64,000 bases of DNA from Symsagittifera roscoffensis. Taxonomy: Eukaryota; Xenacoelomorpha; Acoela; Convolutidae. Under the pieces are notes generated by a model. That model had not been told where the DNA came from and did not search any database. It saw only the letters and a program-made list of their open reading frames with translations. Made by a program: the position numbers and the translations under genes. Positions within the stretch are counted from its first letter, which is position 1, and each line of letters starts with the position of its first letter. The stretch lies in the NCBI RefSeq assembly GCF_963678635.1, contig NW_026970972.1:162876-226875 (forward strand), given 5' to 3'. Positions 42,180 through 52,845 of this stretch are shown here, piece by piece.

Positions 42180-42410
42180 TGTAACATTCGCCCGGAAGAT
42201 ACATATCGACGGATAACAAAACTAAGTCTTGAGACGACTGGCTAGCGTCTAAACAGAGCTTTGCATGTTTTTCACCGTCTCTACCAAGCCAGTACTTTTC
42301 GTTGGTCTTTCTTACATCGGTTCGACAAAAACGTTACTGTTCTCCGGCTTCGACCAGAACGCTCAAATTAACTGAATTACATGCAAAAATAGTGAGCTCA
42401 TGGCTGGGTC
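42180..42410 (-). repeat. 5' LTR of element B, truncated to its inner 231 bp
   Basis: Identical to 18540-18770 except one base. Similarity stops abruptly after ggctgggtc. Fourteen unmatched bases (tcagtatccccaga) follow, then the 3' LTR of C begins at 42425. The missing 680 bp include the outer end that should hold the promoter region (U3), so B as it stands could not be transcribed from its own 5' LTR. Confidence 0.9.
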
Positions 42411-42424
42411 TCAGTATCCCCAGA

Positions 42425-43328
42425 TGTAACATTCGTCTACTGCAGTCACACATGAGGCTTAAGAAAAATAGGCCCTATAACCATTGGCTCAAGAGTCAGG
42501 GACACTATCTCTTGTGTTTTTGTACCTCAAATCAGTCGGAGCCAATTCGGTTCGCTTGTGACATGAGACTACGACCCGTTACAGCTTAAAGGCTACTACT
42601 AAAATATCCCCCCACTCTAGAATTAGAAACGTCCCCATACTTATTTCTCTAGATACCCAAAATACATGAACGCCGTTAAAAACCGGGCTGGAACAATCCG
42701 TTAAGTTACTTTTTATTAGACAGTGGAACTTTGATCCATTTCAGATGGATCAACCTAAAACTCGCCTTACCTCAACATAACAATTATAAAACACACTCTA
42801 GAAATTTAAATTAGTACTCACATTGTAGCACGCTCAAGAACCAGGAAGTAAATAAGTCGGTGAGCAACTCAAGAATCAATAAAGTAACTAAAATGAGTTT
42901 AATGTTAGTCAGTTTTAATAACAAGAACAAGTTTTTACTCTAGACTGTAAGTTCTCGTGAACCATTGGGACACTCTAGCTGTCCACCTTTCCACCGAAGG
43001 TTCACTCTAGTCCAGTTTAGAATAATGCTCCAATCACAACAATCCAGTTCGTGGGAATGCGCTCGTCTCTGTTTTAGATGGGACAGCTCTACTCTCGATT
43101 ATTATTGCTACTGAAATTGCGAATAGCAATTTCCCACTGATTTTTCTAGCAACTTTCCCGCGATTGTCACTCGATCGTTCTGACTTCTCTTTTTTGATTT
43201 TCAGTTATCGCGAGAAACTCGTGCATGACAGGTTCCATTCGAAATTTTGAAAAATTAAATTTCACTCCAAAATTAAGTGCTTTTTGCTTCTCTCAAGGTC
43301 AAACTTCCAAATATGACCGACTGGCACA
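42425..43328 (-). repeat. 3' LTR of element C
   Basis: 904 bp, tgtaacattcgtctac to gaccgactggcaca. It contains a sense-strand AATAAA (42712-42717) next to the hairpin gatccat-ttcag-atggatc (42733-42751). It aligns with the 5' LTR of A and the partial 5' LTR of C. Confidence 0.92.
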
Positions 43329-43340
43329 TACTCCCCGGAC
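43329..43340 (-). promoter_or_regulatory. Polypurine tract of element C
   Basis: Sense GTCCGGGGAGTA directly before TGTGCCAGTC of the 3' LTR; identical to the tract of B. Confidence 0.75.
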
Positions 43341-43754
43341 TCGAGATCGATGTCCTCATCGCGTGCTGTCTTCTGCCAGTAAGTCCCAGAAAACCGAGTG
43401 TTACTCAAGATACAGTGCCAGTGGTCATTTACAGAAGTTTGCAGCAGACTTAAGCTTATCTACACCCCAAAATTCACAGCCATGTAAAATTTTCACACTA
43501 TCGCTAAACAGCAATCAAAATCTGCACACACCTGCACCCTTGAATTCTCGCTTTTCAAGCCAATTTAAAATTTCTTTTGTCCCATTCAATTAGGAAATTG
43601 TCATGCAGCATTTTCGTTTATATAATAGATATAGCATATTAATAACAATATCTTGTTTTGTTAAAATTTCTTTTTCGTGAACCCAGGTTTCACCCGGATC
43701 CACGCTCAAGCCCCCTTTCCCTCTCAAGACTCAAGATCCATTCGAGCCACCTGC
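43341..43754. other. Element C 3' untranslated region
   Basis: About 410 bp between the PPT and the ORF2 stop. Apart from the PPT-proximal bases (atcgatgtcctcatcgcg) it shows no motif I recognise. Confidence 0.55.
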
Positions 43755-44807
43755 TCATCTCGCACTCTTCGCCTTGGAGGTACTGCACCCTGAAGTACTA
43801 GATACGGCAAACTGTCTCAACAGTTCCTCTTCATCATCGGAGCTAATCACAATCTCCTCCCAAGCCTTCAGCTGCTCGTAGGATCGCATCCATTCTCTTT
43901 GCTCTTGCAACCTCTTTGCTTGGTTGGGTAGTGCCTTCACCCTAGATTCCCGGTTCAAACAAAAGGAATTGTGCAGGCTCAAGCTCACGTTCTTCGCCAG
44001 GTCCTCCTCTCCTTCGCCTTGGATCGATTCCCTCGCCTTGGTATTGTCTCTAGACATTTTACCCACTCTCTTCCATCCTGTCGTGATTGCATTACGATGG
44101 GTTAACAGGGGTCTCTTGAAAGCTTCCGGCCCAATCTCGGCCTGGAACTGTCGATACTCCTTTTGATGTTTTCTCATGTGATCTTTCGTTGTCATGTACA
44201 ACCAGGACGTCAGCGTCGCCCGAAACCATGGGAAGTACCTCAAACGGCTCCAGACATGTCTGACTTCCGTTGGTATGGCGAATACCTTGCACGCAGTCTC
44301 AAACAACTCGAGTCTCCTACTGTAGTCTATCGCGTATATTGACTCTGCCGTTGGCGTCCCCGCTTCCCGATACTTTGTTATATTCTCTTCTATCCATCTC
44401 AGAGCCAAGATCGTACTCACTACCAAGATCGTCACATTCTGTCGGTGATCCGGTAGTCCGATCGACCGGATTTCTTCCATATCCCACACCAGGCAAAGGT
44501 TCTTGTGATCTGGATACCACACCGTTTGCGCTAAACAGTGGCATGGGCATTCTCCATGGGTGATTTCAATGCTCCTGAAGTTACGCTCCCCCGAGGCTTC
44601 CAAGAGAGGCTCAAGCTCCATCATTTTCTCATGTATCGTGTCGTTATCTTCCAGGTTTGGAGCACTTCCCACAGGTTTTCCGCTCACGTTTTGTCTCTCG
44701 TGATCGCTTGTGTTCTCTCTCTCCAACTTCAAAAGTTCTTCTCCCCAGATTTCACTCAAGTCATCTCTCAATTCTTTTGGTACTGTCCCTCTGATTTTTC
44801 TCAACAA
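43755..44807 (-). pseudogene. Element C ORF2, C-terminal part
   Basis: About 350 codons collinear with the end of ORF2 in B. Shared features are a HGECPCHCLAQTVWYP motif (DEFPCHCLLQTWWYP in B), a hydrophobic strand VTILVVSTILALRW, a Trp-rich helix PWFRATLTSWLY, a THRNAITT motif and LHNSFCLNRES. It is in a different frame from the preceding stretch (frameshift near 44770-44800). The fold is unrecognised. Conservation across two diverged families shows this part was under selection before C decayed. Confidence 0.7.
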
Positions 44808-45984
44808 CTTGTGCGAGTGATGCGATATCCGAGGGCACTGAGAAGGCCTTGTCCACCAGTACTCTCTGGCTGGATGCTTCCACCATCACCATGTGCAGTG
44901 GGTAGTGACTTCCGCACAAGTTGGCCATCATTGACCCTATCAGCGATTTCGCGTTCAATGGCAAGCCATAAGCTTCGCTCATGGGAAATCCCATTTCCGC
45001 CTCGAGACCAACCTTCCAGCTCCGGATGTGTTTTTGAGTCACCTGCAACACCCCGGGCCATGATTCTACGCTCAACGCCGTCACTAAATGATGTTCAGAT
45101 TCTAGTCTTTCCAGTGACTGCAGACTACACATTCTCGAGAAGAATCCGAGAGCTGTCGCTATATTCACCGTGGTTCTCGCGTAACACTCCGCTACTATTT
45201 GCACTTCACTTTTCTCCCTTTCTGTTATGTCTTCGAACCAAGTGACCAGGTCTTCTTTTTGAAATGACAGTATTCTAACGCATGACCGTCCATCGCAGGT
45301 GTGCTCTCCGTTTCCACACGTCGAATCCAGACAGCTACCCGGCTCCAATTTCTTTGCTGACCCGGGATTACTCGTCTTTTCGCCTGGCTCTTGCATCTGA
45401 GGTGAAATTAGCTTATGCAGCACACTCAACTTTGCCAGATCTTCATCTTCCGTTGGTGCTAACCTCACTCGCTCGGTGGTTTCCTCGATCAGACTCGCGT
45501 GGGGATGTGGACACCAGGAGGGTCTTAATAGCTTCCATACCACTCCCAAGTTCGTGGTTAACAAGCCATTTCCATCGCCCATGTTCACTTCAACTCTCTT
45601 GTTTGAACGCGGTATGCTCACCACCTCTGGTGTTTTCTCAAGAATCAGGCCCAGGCTCGGCCCCTCTTTTTCCACCGCGTCTATTTCCATTATTCTTTCT
45701 GTCCAAAACTTCAGCAGCTCCGCTACCTCATGGTTCCTGTGGGCGCCTCCAGCTTCCGAGTCTAAGAAGGGGTTGTAGGCCATTCCCATCACTCCAGACA
45801 CATATTGGTATTCCCCCTTCTCGCTGAGCCTCGAGTACTGCTTTGACGAGGCCAGGTTACGGTGAACATCATGTTCTTCTTCGAACTTCTTATTATAAAA
45901 CCTCCGTACCTCGTCTAGCTTCCTATGGTTCTCTAGGGATAGTCTGGAACCCTCTTCCTTTTCTATTCCTGTGCTCTGATACAC
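44761..45984 (-). pseudogene. Element C ORF2, part with the CX4CX4HXCX4C motif
   Basis: About 400 codons aligned with residues near 1900-2280 of B ORF2: YVSGVMGMAYNPFLDSE (YVSGILGIAYNPFLSED in B), LLRPSWCPHPHAS, the CLDSTCGNGEHTCDGRSC motif (about 45281-45338), VNIATALGFFSRM and VESWPGVLQVTQKHI. Frameshifts bound it at both ends. No known domain recognised. Confidence 0.7.
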
Positions 45985-47175
45985 GTCCTCCAGCAGTCCT
46001 CCATTTCTTTCAATGTTTCAAGGGCCACCCACCACGTCCGGGAGGTGTTCCTCGTCTTGTTCCTCTCCAATGGATCACTTGTCACTCGCTTGCCCGTGGC
46101 CTGGTGTGCCTTCGAGATCCATTCTTTGCCGACATCTACTTCCCATGTCTGTCCGTTCGTTGAACCTCTCTTCACGTTTATCTTCTGAGGCTTGAAGTCT
46201 TCCTCCGATGTCGAACTGGTGGAAACCTCTATCTCCCTCTCTACTTCAAGTGGTCTTCTGAGCTCCGAGCTGCTCTTGTATGCCGCCGTCTTGCATCGAG
46301 CCAAAATCATGGGCGCCGTCTCTCTCAAGTTTCCTTCCGAAACAGCATCCACTGAAGGACTACCCAATCCTTCCACTTCTCTCTTCCTCTTGCGAGTCTT
46401 CACATCTCTACTTGAGGGTGTTGTGGCTACCATCACTGATTCGACCTCTCCATCCACTCCTTCCAACTCTTGCCTCCCCCCTGCTCGAGCCTTAAGGATA
46501 TTAGTACTTTTAATCATATTACTAGTCCCAACCTTATCCCTTTTTATATCATCAACCATTTTATCTACAGTTTTTTTGTCTCCGAGTAGAGCTGTCCTCA
46601 CATTTTTCTTCTCTAGTCTTCGATCGTGAATTCCTCAGCTCTACCAGCTTGCTCAGTAGCTCTTTTCTCGCCTTCTCATCCAGGCCCGTTCCTATCAGAA
46701 GCGGTTCTCCAAATCTTACGACTGTGTCCCACAGTTCCTCCTTGAATTTGTCCAGCGTCGTCTCGCTGCCCACTTCTTGATTGAATTCTTCCAAGAACTC
46801 CTGCCAAGCATCGTCCTTCAGGGTTCCCAGGAATATGTCCCTGTTCCCTTCGAAAGTGTTCTTTTCCCTTTCCTCCGAGCTCAAGAGTATCATCCCCATA
46901 TTGAAGGTCTCACTTGCCAATGGCAATTCCAGATTCTTCCGGGGGACGGATTCAGGGGTGGGGTGGCAGTATCTGCCCAATTCTCCTCGCTGAAGTCTTT
47001 CAACAGCTCTTGAGTGGTGAGCTCCTCCCCTGATGGCCTGATGGCCCTGGTTCAGGCGTATTCCCCACTTCCATGTCTTCACCGGCTTCACTGAGAGTTT
47101 CATCCATACTCTCTTCTTCTGACTCATGTCTCCTTCTCTCGAGAATTTTCTTAAATCGGTCCTCGACGGGTCCAC
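45963..47175 (-). pseudogene. Element C ORF2, central acidic part (two frames)
   Basis: 47175-46561 and 46601-45963 lie in different frames and overlap slightly, so a frameshift falls near 46570-46600. They correspond to the acidic, low-conservation centre of ORF2 in B (SPGNSRN...SPIKM region through the GYKSKR segment). The second stretch contains TAAYKSSSELRRP, which is the equivalent of TGYKSKRSDRT in B. Function unknown. Confidence 0.6.
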
Positions 47176-48652
47176 TCCTCTTGTCTCCAGGCGTGTCCAC
47201 TGACAGTGGTGATGGTGTCGTAGGATCCAGCTTTTTGTATTCCGTCAGTGCTACATGCAGTTGACCTGCTGCATCTAGTTCTGTTCCCTCCTGTCTCATT
47301 TCCACATGTTCCAAGCCATAGGGTGCCTTATATTTTCTCGTGGCAAATTTCATGTCGTCCACCAATGCGACGTGCCCCTCCATCACGATCATCCTGCCAT
47401 CATCCCATATGGGTAGCATGTTCTCAAGTCCCTCCTTCTCTAGAGTTCTCAAGACCTTCCGCACCTCATATCCGGGGGGCTGCGAACCTCTACTCTTTTT
47501 CGCTTGCGTCGTCCACGAATTTACCTTCGTCTCGCTGGTATGGAAGTAGACCGCCGCCGTGTAGCCGATGAACAGGGGGTCCCAGCCATCAGTGAAATCC
47601 TTCTGTATTTCCTCCGTCGTCATCTTCGCCATTATGGAGGGAACTACCAAGGGACTGTTCATTCCCAAGGTCATCCTGCTGACTATCGGGAACTCAGGCA
47701 TGGTGGCTGGGAGGATTTCTTTCTCCATTATGGCCTCCAGCTCCCTCTTAACTAGTGCAAAGCACTCCTTCCAGGCGGGGATTCTCAAGACTTCTCGTCC
47801 GTCGGCCGTCAATGGGTTCAAGTTCCAAAACTTGGGATACATTTCAACGGGGCCCTCTCGCTTGCCTCCCATTCTACATTGCATTTGTCCCCTGAAGTTG
47901 CACACTATCAGCTCGGCATCTTTCACTTTTCCAAAGAGTACCGTGTTGCTCATACGCGCTCTGAGCACCTCTTGTTGACACCAATTTAGCGCCGTCCCAT
48001 CCAGTATACTGATGAGACTCAAGTGCGTCACCGAGTGACGATACGTTGTCACCAGGGGATCTGGGAACGCGTACGTCACTGCTTGACCATAAATGCAGGT
48101 CACCACCTCCTCTAGACCCCGGATTATCCCCATTGGGTCCGACCTCATTGCCAGGCATAGGTCCGTCAACAGAGGCATCCCTCTGTTCGTCTTCTTCCAT
48201 TCTTCTCTCGAAGTTGGATTCTCATCTTCACCCGTCATGTGCCGATTTTGCATCATGAGGTATTGTACTAGCAACGTCTTCAACCCTGCGGCACACTTGT
48301 AGGAGCTGGTTTCAATGCTCGTGTGGACTCTCCCCATAGACAGAGGCTCTCCATATTCCATTAATCGATGAAACGACACCAATTCCCCATGGGTCAAGAG
48401 TACTAGTGCCAGGTACCCATCAACTCGAAGTGTCTCCACTCCTCGACTAAACATGTATGCTGGGCCCATGTTGAACAAGTATCTGGGGTAGACCAAATAC
48501 AGGGCCAAGAGCAGGCTGATGGGCATGCCCAGTATCTCCTGCACGAAGGCTCCAAAGATAGTCGCCGTGGTACCGAATATTCCTGCCAAGAATTCCTTCT
48601 CCCAGCAAGGACTCAAGAACTTGAGAATCTCGTAATCCCTCCTAGTCTTCAA
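47000..48652 (-). pseudogene. Element C ORF2, hydrophobic and MPLLTD-containing part
   Basis: 550 codons opening at a TTG, so not an independent gene. It begins with a hydrophobic stretch (FLAGIFGTTATIFGAFVQEILG, then SLLLALYLVY) that might associate with membranes. It continues RGMPLLTDLCLAMRSDPMGIIRG (GGMPLLTDLSLAMRIDPLALIRG in B) and AVTYAFPDPLVTTYRHSV. It is separated from 48649-49395 by a frameshift only. Confidence 0.65.
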
Positions 48653-49395
48653 TTAGCCTTAGGCTGCTCTCTCCAGAACCCTCCAATCGTCACTTCATTG
48701 GCGGCCGAGACAAATCTAGCCACCGTCATGTCTCTTGTTTCGGCCAGCTCCAGTTGTTTCTCCAGAAAATTCCAGACTTGTTTCACGAGGGGTGGTGCTT
48801 CCTCCCTCGTCTTGTTCGTGGCGTTCTCCAGCCTTGGTGTCAAAAATGGCCACCAGCCATTCTCTTGAGTCAAACGATATTTCATCGATTCCAATTGCTT
48901 TTCCGTCTCGGCCACATTTCTTCTCTCGTTACTGGGACCTCTAGATTTGCTGGTGGAGTTTGTGATCTTCACATCCATACTCCGAAACCACAAGCTGGCC
49001 GTTAATTTGCTTATCGCCGGGTGATCGTCCCCGATGACTGGGCTGAACTTGAGTTGCCTGGCAAAGTTCGATATCTCTAGCAAGAGCACCTCGTCTAATA
49101 CGATCAGGATGTCGGCTAGTCCATAAAAGCCCCTCAGTGCATGAGATATGTCCGCCCATGCCGCCGCCAATTCTGACTTGCGAAGCATCAGGTTCGATGG
49201 CTCCAACTCCCGATTGGGGGCTGCCATTAGAATCCGCCATTCATTCCCTTCTGCTATCAGGATCAAGACCGCGTACACGAACTGTAGGGCGGGTGGCATA
49301 CTCGCGTATCCAGGGGATGTGGTAAACACCACCTTCGTCTTGGACCCAAATCTCGAGACAACACTCTCTTGCACTTCATTCATCGCCGCAAACAA
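48649..49395 (-). pseudogene. Element C ORF2, end of second SGNH-like region
   Basis: About 248 codons from FAAMNEVQESVVSRFG through TTSPGYASMPPALQFVYAVL, APNRELEPSNL, VLDEVLLLEISNFARQL and IGDDHPAISKL to WREQPKAN. Collinear with residues about 610-860 of B ORF2. A frameshift near 49390 separates it from the GMNDHLH part. Confidence 0.68.
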
Positions 49396-50930
49396 TGCCT
49401 GAATGGCTTCCCATATCTTTCATCGCCCTTTAGTTGCTCAAGAAGTCCCATCGCGTGCAGGTGATCATTCATTCCTGCAAACAATAGCAGCTCAGGTTCA
49501 CAGGGCATCTCCGACTTTATTGCCACCACCAGAGTTAACATCTGATTTAATTCAGCTCCTGGCAAAGAGTATATCAGAGTCTCCGGCCAGAACAACTTGG
49601 GAGACGTTCCTTCGAAGTCTGATCCCGCCACAATGACTACTCTCGCAGCAGCTGGATCTGCTCTATCATAAACTGCCAGGGTTTTGGCCAGCTGGGTACT
49701 CCCACAGGGCTTCCCGTACCTGGGATCTTCCGCCAATTTCGAGCCTTCGTAAGCGGCATCTGGCAATCCCGTTCCCCCCGGATTGAGCAGCTTGTCTACC
49801 ACCTTCAACTGTGCCGGGGTCGCCAACCTGATCCTGGCGATGCTCGTTCGGTGTTTGGGAGGTTCTGCTATGGGTCCAGGACTCCCCAACAGCTTGAGAG
49901 GTCTGTAATTGATGGTTCCCATGATCGCTTTTGTGGGAATTCCAGTCAGATCCGCTGTCTCCATCAATTTCGTTCTCGAGAAGTGGTGCGCCTCATGAGC
50001 TTTCAACCAGTCCACGCAGTGATGCCTGTTTAAATCCTCGTGCGACACTCGTTCAATCCCCAGGGTCTCCGCCAATTCTCGCCTGCATTCCAAACCCTCC
50101 AGGTCCAGCCCTATCACCTTCTCAGGATATCTCAAGCGAGCGGTCTCCATAGACCTCTTTTCCCGTTTGCTCTCTGCCACTACCACTGAGGATATCGCCG
50201 AGCCTGGAGGTGTTGATGACGTCACCTCCTCAGACTCCATCGGTGTGGCACTCTGCAATCTGGTCTGGCTGCTCCTTGAACTGTCTCTAGTGTCAACTCT
50301 CGGCCCCAAGCGACCAGACAAGGCCCTTGAGGCAAGGAATGGTGGGTTCGGAGGTGGTCCCAATGTGAATTGGGCTGTCTCTAGCAGATCCGCCTCTAGC
50401 GCGTTTATGTGTTCTTGGAAGACGTCGGTTAGCCACTCTGCTCCCCTTGGTCTATCGAAATGGATTCCATCATTGGAGGTGTCTTCAGGGAATCCCTCTT
50501 TCTCCATGCGCTCTGCCACGTCCAACAGTCTGACAGGGAGCACACTCTTCCGGTGGATGTCTCGTATCACCTTGTTTAGGTTCCGCACCTTCTCGTTCAT
50601 CTCCAAGGCGTGCTGATCAAACATCATGTTGTAGGGGACAGTACATACCGTCAACAGGATGGGGTCCATCTGAATCCTCAGTTCCTCAAGAAGGCAGCTC
50701 ACCTTATCGTGCAGCCTTGTTATTTTCCTCGCTTCTCCCCTTGATACATCGTTGGTCCCGACCATCAGGGTCACCGTGTATACTTTGGTCATCCCCAGCA
50801 TGTCAAGCGTTGCCAACATCTGTGGCGTGGCAGCTCCAGCGAAACTCAAGATTCCTGTCTGCCAGTGCGATCGGATCCGGGTCAACACCCGCACCAGGCT
50901 GTCCCCTACGATTAGGTGAACCGTGCTCTT
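49380..50930 (-). pseudogene. Element C ORF2, SGNH hydrolase domain and start of second SGNH-like domain
   Basis: The block I strand HLIVGDSLVRVL begins near 50925; then FAGAATPQM (block II), GTNDVSRG (block III) and DGIHFDRPRG (block V) follow, a full SGNH set, though the domain lacks a normal upstream frame. Further down come VIVAGSDFEG and LLFAGMNDHLH. A deletion of about 440 bp relative to A joins the coiled-coil part directly to block I at a short shared sequence (cggtt/gttcac) and throws the frame. Confidence 0.75.
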
Positions 50931-51709
50931 GCTCTGGGGGCTTCATCCACCTCCATACGTGACTCTGGCCTCGAGCTGGTGACCACTCGCTCCTTCGGCC
51001 TGGCTCCCTTCTGTGCATCAAGCTCGCGTTGTCGTTGTTCTATTCTGTCCAATTCCGACCTCAGTTGATCACGATTTGCGGCGTTCTCCCGCACCCTTAA
51101 CTCATGTTGATGTTCAGCTTTTTGCATCTCAAGCAACCTCAGAGCCTGGTCTCGCTCGTTGACCGCCTGGTCTCTTTCCAGCTGAACCTTCTCCCGATCC
51201 AGCTTTGCCTGATCCCGATCGAGGTTCGCCTTATTCCTTTCCTTCTGCGTCTTCTCGAGCTCTTTCTTTAGAACACCTAGATCCGGATATGCCTCGGTCG
51301 TCTGTTGCGTTCGTGACATCGATGGCACCCTACTCGAGCTCTGGCTTGTGGATCTTACTGTTGGCCTAGTCGGTAGTGGGAATTCCCCTGCGCCATGTTC
51401 GGTATTGTTATTCAGGCCAGGATTCCTTGCCAAGTCAAAACCCCTTACTCCTCCATCCACATTCCAAGACAACCATCTGGTCTGTTCTGGGTTCGATATT
51501 CCCTCGGTGGTGTAGCCGATCATCAAGACAGCCTCCGTCGCAGACTCCCTGCATTCACCCTGGTCTTCCAACTGGAGGATGGCATTCAGCATTATCGCCA
51601 TTCTCTCGTCTATTTGGGTATAATACAGGTCTCTCAGGCGTCTGTACAGCTCATCAAGAGTAGGCTTCTTCAGGGCCGCGGGCATGGATTTCCAGAATCT
51701 GTCTGCCAT
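50912..51709 (-). pseudogene. Element C ORF2, N-terminal coiled-coil module
   Basis: 265 codons from ATG 51709 (MADRFWKSMPAALKK). Helical N-terminal part with TEAVLMIGYTTEG, then a long charged coiled coil (NLDRDQAKLDREKVQLERDQ-type heptads), ending shortly after DEAPRARARF at the deletion junction. This is the most complete N-terminus of the A/C family, since A has a stop at codon 6. Confidence 0.72.
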
Positions 51710-52230
51710 TCTCTGTGACTTCGGGATGTATACAGGTATGTGTTAACCAGCTCAAGAATTACCTTACCGGCTCAAGAATTACCTTACCGACTCAAGTATT
51801 ACCCAACTCAAGAATTCTCTCGAAATGTTCCCTTGCAAATACTTGCTGTAAGTGCCGATTATCGCGAGTTCGATCAAGGTTTCTCTCTCTGTTTCTCGCT
51901 TGAGTATAGTTGGACTCTCAACTTTGTTTTTCAAACTTGATCTGAAAACAGAAAGCATATTGAAACCTGACATGTCATGTTCCTAACCTAGGGACCCCCC
52001 TTTTACCAATATGGTTAAAATCTTATCATTCTCATATCACTTAAAACAATTCAATTGGAATTTCCTTAAAAGCATGCAGATTCATTTTATGTTTTAGCAC
52101 CGTTAACTCTTTTTTTAAAATTCAATTGTCATGCCAATCATATCTTAAGATCCCTTTACCTGCGTCGCACCCCAGTACCTAACTCAAGACTCCTCCCTCA
52201 CACCCGACTTGATACCCCCATGTACCCGAC
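51710..52230. other. Element C spacer between pol and ORF2, with 20-bp repeats
   Basis: 521 bp, AT-rich, aligned with 2896-3406 in A. About three copies of (g/a)ctcaagaattaccttaccg lie at 51750-51812, more diverged than in A. No ORF. Confidence 0.6.
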
Positions 52231-52239
52231 TCAGGCGAT

Positions 52240-52780
52240 GCTCAAGTAGTACTTCTTATGAAGATACACCATTATCTCAGTTTCTGCAAAGACCACATAT
52301 AGGATAGCGTACAATTCCCTCGGGCTCAGTTTGCCCCTGTTTGGGTCATACACCGGCATTGAGACCTCTGTTATCCCTCTTTCAATCATGAAGTCTCGTA
52401 ATCTTGTTAGTGCCAATATCACGTGTTCGGGATCGATTGTGTTCCTGTCATTGACCCTCGTTACTAGGAAGCACAGATATTTGCCCGGGACTTGTGCCAC
52501 TGACGGTGGAAGCGCTGCCATCCCTCCCAGTCCTGGTCTCTGTCTGAACAGAAACTCTACATTCTGGTACTCTCTTTTGAAGTCAGCTTCCAATCTTGAT
52601 TTGAAACTCATGTCCGCCGTGATGCAGATCGCGCTGGTCCTGTTTGACAGGATGAAGTCGCTATCCGTTATCATGATGTTCTCCGAGTATTCATTGGGTA
52701 TTTCGAATTTCGTTTTGAAATTCCGACCTATAGTAGGCTCTGGCTCTTCTTCCTCCAGTTCCAATTCGCTCGTTTCTCTC
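52240..52780 (-). other. Macro-like domain at the C-terminus of Pol, element C
   Basis: Same pattern as in B: SRLEADFKREY, GKYLCFLVTR, RGITEVSMP, DPNRGKL, RELYAILYVVF and EIMVYLH. The best match to OARD1-type macro domains is over the GKY...SMP...YLH part. The loop DPNRG replaces the usual glycine-rich catalytic loop. Confidence 0.62.
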
Positions 52781-52835
52781 ACTTCCTTGAGCTTCTTTAT
52801 CATCAAATTTTCGGTGTGGGTAAGTCCTACCCCCA

Positions 52836-52845
52836 CTCCCCGGAC
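52836..52845 (-). promoter_or_regulatory. PPT-like decamer, internal copy before the macro-like domain of C
   Basis: ctccccggac inside the block 52802-52872, which is almost identical in A, B and C. Confidence 0.4.

Larger units (their letters stand above)
18540..42410 (-). mobile_element. Element B: giant Ty3/Gypsy-type LTR retrotransposon, youngest copy, 5' LTR truncated
   Basis: From right to left: truncated 5' LTR (42180-42410), PBS, a 3-kb leader, Gag N-terminal module, a gag-pol frame of 2879 codons, a 400-bp spacer, an ORF2 N-terminal module, an ORF2 frame of 2654 codons, PPT and a complete 3' LTR (18540-19449). With a full 5' LTR it would be about 24.5 kb. The 231 bp shared by the two LTRs differ at one position by eye, so insertion was recent. 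Proteins are clearly diverged from A/C but collinear with them. The left flank reads ggctcaaat; a target-site duplication cannot be tested because the right LTR end is missing. Confidence 0.93.
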
